Shown here: in pieces, positions 59,201 through 64,000 of the stretch | Layout: each line of letters starts with the position of its first letter | How positions within the stretch are numbered: the first letter of the stretch is position 1 | NCBI GenBank assembly: GCA_013396655.1 | Contig: WBMV01001238.1 | Span: 715,290-779,289, forward strand | Source: Campylorhamphus procurvoides | Lineage: Eukaryota; Chordata; Aves; Passeriformes; Dendrocolaptidae | Length of the DNA stretch: 64,000 bases | Direction of reading: 5' to 3' | Notes under the pieces: generated by a model | What the model was told of the DNA's origin: nothing | What the model saw: only the letters and a program-made list of their open reading frames with translations | The model's database searches: none | Translations under genes and position numbers: made by a program

Positions 59201-62200
59201 TTAGACATACTAGCTGATAATATGTCCAGTGAATACCTATATCTAAGGTAGAATCTAGGGTAGATCTCTAAGACTATACTTCCAGTCCTCGGGAATTTCT
59301 GGTTCAATATTCATGAGAGATCTCTTTGTTATTAACTGATTTTGATCCTGTTTCCTGGCCAAAAGAAAAAAAAAATCAACACCAGATATTCCATGTGTAA
59401 ACAGTCTCTGCAGCACAGACTTTTTATGATGGTCACAGAGAAGTGTGAAAGTGGATGGAGCACTCACTCTCTCAAGCTTTGTTATCTTAGGTTTTCTCCC
59501 CAGGCATGTATGTCTTAGCTGCAGTATTTGACCACTTGTTTCTTTAGAAACTCCTGAAATTGCCCCAAACTATCCAGTCTTCTGATCCAGCATTGTCACT
59601 GTTGAAGCCCTTCTGACTGAACAGTTATTGCTAAGAAAGGAATGAAGTCTGTGTTTCTCAGTATAACACAGAGCTAGAGGGAAAACAGTGGCTTTAACCA
59701 CCCTGCATGCCTTTGGTAGCAACATTCTGTTTTGCAACATTTATGGGATTTCTCCAGTTTCATCTTTGTCAAAAAAACCACAGCCCAGTGAGAGCACTTC
59801 TGTGATAGCTAATAGATATCCCTTACACTAAAGTTTGAAGTAAGTTGAGGTAAAGGGCATAAGTTTTAGAAGTTATGTGCAGTTGGTGAATTCCCAAAGA
59901 GGGGAAACTGAATAATTTTGGCCAACTATGACTCAAGATTTATCGAACCACCTTATTTGATATGGAAGTGATCTCCTCTCTGTTGTGATCCTGAGGCTCT
60001 GCAATGCTGCAGAGGTAGTAGGACAAAAGAAGGGAGCCAAAGGAAAAAAATCAAGCCATAAGGAAAATCTATTAAAATAAGAAAAAAATAATGACAAACT
60101 CTCATTCAAAGACAGCATTTCAGACTTAGTGCCTCCCTGAGACAGTACAACTTTTACAGTGAGAAATGCTATTGTTCTAACATGTTCCACAAAATAGTTC
60201 AAAAAGAGGTAGCTGCCATAAAAAAACCACTGCACAATATTTGTTTCTTCTTCCTCTCCCTTATGCAGGGTGCTTCTCAAAGAACAGTGTATGCCCAAAA
60301 CTGTATTCACGACTGTACCCACAACATATTTAATGCTACAAAATCAGTAGTTTCCCTACTTTTGCTAAGCCCAAGTATTCAAAAATTATGACTCAGAGTT
60401 CAAAATCATTATTGGCTTAAAACTCCTGAGAGTTTTTTCTTTAAGCAAATAAGAGCCTTAGAGCTTTTAAAATTGTCATCTGGTTTTTTGACTTCATGCT
60501 CTGGAGTTTTCATAACTATGAGAGCTGGAAACTTGAAAGTGTTTATTGTGCATTTTGTGATTGCCTGACTAGTACTGTGATTTACAGTAAAACCTTTAAG
60601 AGCTAGCAGTACTGGTTTTGATTTGTATATCCAGTTTTCACAGTGAATAAAAAAGAAATTGAAGAAATTGGGCTTCTACAGCCCAATGCTGAAGAGGGAT
60701 CTAAAGGATTTTGCACTCAGTTCGTGCATTTCAGGCAGGAGAGGAATAAGTGCAGTTAGGGGAGCAAAATTATCTGGTTACCCTTGTAATCACACTCTGG
60801 AGTCCTGCAGGGGCCGCAACAACTCTTAGTGTGAGCTGGAGACTCCCCAGAGCCAGTGTAATTTGTGTTGTGCCTCTTAGGTCCGTGAAGCAGAGACTGC
60901 CCAGGGCTTAGCAACTACCAGGTGGGCTCGTGATCTTCCCTATGTGCTGGAGCTGGGAGAAAAGCCAGTGTGTCATCCCTAAACTAGTTCTTCATGGCCC
61001 AGAGGGGCCCTTGGAGCAGAGGGTACTCTCAGCAGATTAGTTATCTCAGTGTAATAATGCCAGAACAGATTTCAAGGCAGGAAATGCCCAAGTGAAATAT
61101 GCAGTGTTCTTAGATGAGCTACTGAAATATGCCAGTTATTTTGCATTTTCTTTTTTTATATATTTTCCAATACAAGTTTCTTTTTGAAATGGAAGTAGAA
61201 ATAATATGTTTCCTGAAAGCCAGAAAGTTATAATAAAAGTCAAAAAACACTTTATATAAAACCTTTGTTTTAAATTTTCCATACAAGAGCTAAGACTTTT
61301 TAGCCAATATACACATTTCACACACACACATGTACACTCTATTGTTTAAATGACTTTACCTTTTGTTAAAAAAATGTAGTGAATCCAAAACATGCTGTTA
61401 TCTTAATGTATTTTGAGACAAATGAGCTTTGATCAGGTTCTGGTTTAGAAATTAATAGATGCAGATACTACATTTAAATTACTTCATGAGGTTTTATAGA
61501 AGCCCATGTATTGTAAGGAGTGAAGCCTCAGAGCCCTCCCTGTTAGCTTTCTTACACTGCAGTTTTCACCATTGGCTGCTGCTGTGAGGTAACTGCAGAA
61601 AAATATACCACCTCCCGTCTCCACACAAGGTTTGGGTTTGCTGTTCTAAAGCAACAAGGGGTGCTGAGTCATTTTGGTCTGGTTTAAGAGCAGTGATGTA
61701 GGGCAGCAGCATCTAAGGCATAGATTAGCCCCCAAACTTCTGAAGTTACCTGGAAGAGTGTTCCTCCTAGTAAGGTTATGTCTTGCCAGGTAGGCGTGCC
61801 ATTAACAGTGGCAACTGATAAAAGAGCCTCAGCAAAATAATTACTTTAACTGTGATGGCTAATTTTAGCTTTTCTGATCTTTATCCTGATACATACCCTC
61901 AGCCTTATACATATGCTCTCTGTTAAGAGAACATGCCATTGAATAATGCCACTAAGCCTTCCTGTGGCACAAAAATGAGCTCTCTGAAAGCATCAGGGCT
62001 CTGCCCAGGCAAAGCTGAATTTGAGCTTGTGATTTTGGATCAAAGGTCCTAAAGGGGTGTCTGAGCACTAGTGATGGTACAATACCAGTGTAAGGCTGAT
62101 GATTTTGAAACTTTGGCTTAGATGATTTGTCTATGGACAAGTAAAGGAGCCAGTGGAATAAGCAAAATACAAGCTCAGGTATACAAATTTGACATTCATC

Positions 62201-62437
62201 GACAGGGGGCAAATAGAAAGGTTGTGATGATGCATGTCAGTTCTCTTTTTAAACCTCATTTTAACGTCAGAAGAAGACTATAGCATAATAACCAACTCCA
62301 TTTTATGAAGGATTAAAAATGCCACAGATTCTAGATTGTTCAAGTTCATCAGTTATTCATTGCTCTACTAATACACTTTCAAACACAGACTGAGGAGTAT
62401 GTGCTAAGTCATGATTATGCTTGCTGGCATAACTTTG
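56207..62437. other. Non-coding region
   Basis: No recognisable exon, interspersed repeat or RNA gene. Open frames up to 129 codons (59933-60322, - strand) show no known domain. Confidence 0.6.
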
Positions 62438-62672
62438 TAACTCTAATGAGTAAAAGCCATATTTGTTGATTTCTGTACATATGAGGGGATATACATACAT
62501 ATTTATACACATATATTTAACTTTATCCCTTTTTATACAAAAAAATTACTTTTTAACTCTAATGAGTAAAAGCCATATTTGTAGATGTCTATACATATGG
62601 TGTGTATATATATATATATATATATATGACTTTATCCTTTCATATATATATATATGTAACTTTATCCCTTTT
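62438..62672. repeat. 116-bp tandem duplication with (TA)n expansions
   Basis: TAACTCTAATGAGTAAAAGC occurs at 62438 and 62554. Both units run on through CATATTTGT.GAT and an AT dinucleotide tract to ACTTTATCC. A third, partial unit repeats the AT tract and ACTTTATCCCTTTTTA to 62672. The TA runs at 62605-62627 and 62643-62654 have expanded separately. Confidence 0.9.
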
Positions 62673-64000
62673 TATCCATGAGTGAGATCAGGCTCTGTGT
62701 TTTCCTCCTAATGTATAGAACTCCTAATAGAAATCACAAATCTGTTTTTTCACTTGCTAGGCATTGCCTTCAACACTCACTCTGATGTTTACAATGAAAA
62801 CCCCACACTTATGATCCACGTTTGAGTAAGAGAGTCTCTGTCATTGATCACAATGATGCACATAGCACCACTCAGTTTTGTTTTGCAGTCAACAAGTCTC
62901 TCTGCTCAGAAAACTGTATTCTGTCCAGATCTTTCTGAGCTTTATTAAAACCACACTGGCTCAGTAACTCAATTTGCATTCATTCTTATTATCTGATTGG
63001 ATAGCTACAGTACTCAGCATCACCCATGGGGTTGCTTAAGAGTTGTATAAATCAATGGCTGTAAATGAAAATAATGACATAATTTTCCATTCTAAGCTAC
63101 TTAAATATAAATCTCTTTTTGAACTCCAACAAAAACACAAGAATTAAATTCTGGGAGTCACTTAAGACTATAAAGCCATGTGGTCTAAATTTTCAGAAAT
63201 ACTCAGTGTAGGAAATTTCGCAAGACTGTGTTAACAGTGTAGCAAATCTCAGTGTTGAACTCTATAGGTGAGAAAAGTAATTTTGTTGTAAACTCAAAAC
63301 CGGAAGCAAAACACATGTCGTTCATTCACACTTGTGCTCTCCCAACCATGTAGAAGCACCAGGATATGTGCAACTAAGCAACCTACTGAGGAGTCAGGCA
63401 CTGGGGGTGTGCATCCAAGTGTTCAAGCAGTCTGTCCAGCACACTGGCACCAAGTCACATGTACTGAGGCAGTCGGGCCAGGATTCCTTGCAATGATACA
63501 GGGGACAAAGGCAGCAGCTACTGAGCCCTCACATCTGTGTCCATTACCAGTTGGTGACCATGTGCTGGTTTTGCATATGCCTTTTTGTATGTTTTTGGAA
63601 CTGACAGTGATCCATCTGTCCGTTCTGTCCCACCACTGTGAGTAACCAGCATTTACTGTCGTTTGTCTCTCAGCTTGGGTATTCTGAGAAATTGCACAGG
63701 TAATGTGCCAAGGCCCTGATGACTTGCTAATCTAGGTGCCATCAGAACAGGGCATTCCTACCTTCTCTCCTTTCCGACCTTATGTCCCTTCCAGAACTTC
63801 CACACTCAGACAATTCAGATTCATACCACTCTTAGCATTTCTGTTACAGTTCTCTACAACAGTAATGCAACTGTAAAGAAATAATTTTCCTAGACCATTA
63901 AAGTTTCTGAAGACTTAAGGTATTTCTCCATTTCATATCAGATGAAGCCATGAACTTTCCAGAAGGTAAGTTTTAGGTCTAGTAACTAGGTCAGAGGGAA
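62673..64000. other. Non-coding region to window end
   Basis: No recognisable gene or repeat. A 103-codon frame at 63334-63645 has no known domain. Confidence 0.6.

Noticed and set aside
36361..64000. EPAS1 or other neighbouring gene exons expected from human synteny
   Set aside because: No bHLH-PAS or other recognisable coding block was found in any frame, so the gene is presumed to lie beyond the window.

Overview
The window is a piece of a bird genome, most likely an oscine passerine. Two CR1 LINE remnants with avian-type 3' ends are present. There is also one tRNA-Ile-derived SINE with a CR1-like tail, which resembles the zebra finch family TguSINE1. Coding sequence is sparse, split by ordinary GT-AG introns, and embedded in AT-rich DNA.

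Two protein-coding genes are supported, lying tail to tail. On the + strand, the last four coding exons of PIGF (GPI-anchor biosynthesis class F) lie at 527-618, 1447-1563, 6897-7005 and 17920-18033. They encode 143 codons with every splice phase matching, so about 76 N-terminal residues lie before base 1. On the - strand, the last three coding exons of RHOQ (TC10, a CDC42-like GTPase) lie at 20196-20360, 19344-19439 and 18473-18628. They encode 138 codons from just after the switch II glutamine to the CAAX box. The RHOQ N terminus (P-loop and switch I) was not found. It probably lies in the 862-base run of N at 35299-36160, which is flanked by CpG-rich sequence typical of a bird promoter. The two stop codons are only 439 bp apart, so the 3' UTRs probably overlap as antisense RNA. 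The PIGF/RHOQ pairing matches the human gene order.

Layout: 1-18290 is the PIGF 3' half, with a SINE in the second intron seen here and small tandem duplications. 18473-35298 is RHOQ with a 15 kb intron. 35299-36160 is the gap and probable CpG-island promoter. 36361-64000 is gene-poor DNA upstream of RHOQ. In human this interval leads towards EPAS1, but nothing recognisable as EPAS1 is visible here. It holds a CR1 copy, microsatellites, several motif-dense stretches that could be enhancers, and a GC-rich island near 52.8-53.8 kb.

The most unusual element is at 52951-53146: nine tandem 20-bp units, each carrying a YY1-type core (CCGCCATNTTGG or its CpG-decayed form), followed by a tenth site in a slightly shifted register. 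The exact 20-bp phase puts the sites on nearly the same face of the helix. A pair of 93%-identical 55-bp copies 3.9 kb apart, a 258-bp splice-bounded candidate exon inside the RHOQ intron, and the overlapping gene ends are the other items worth a second look. No operons, CRISPR arrays, rRNA genes or intact tRNA genes were seen.
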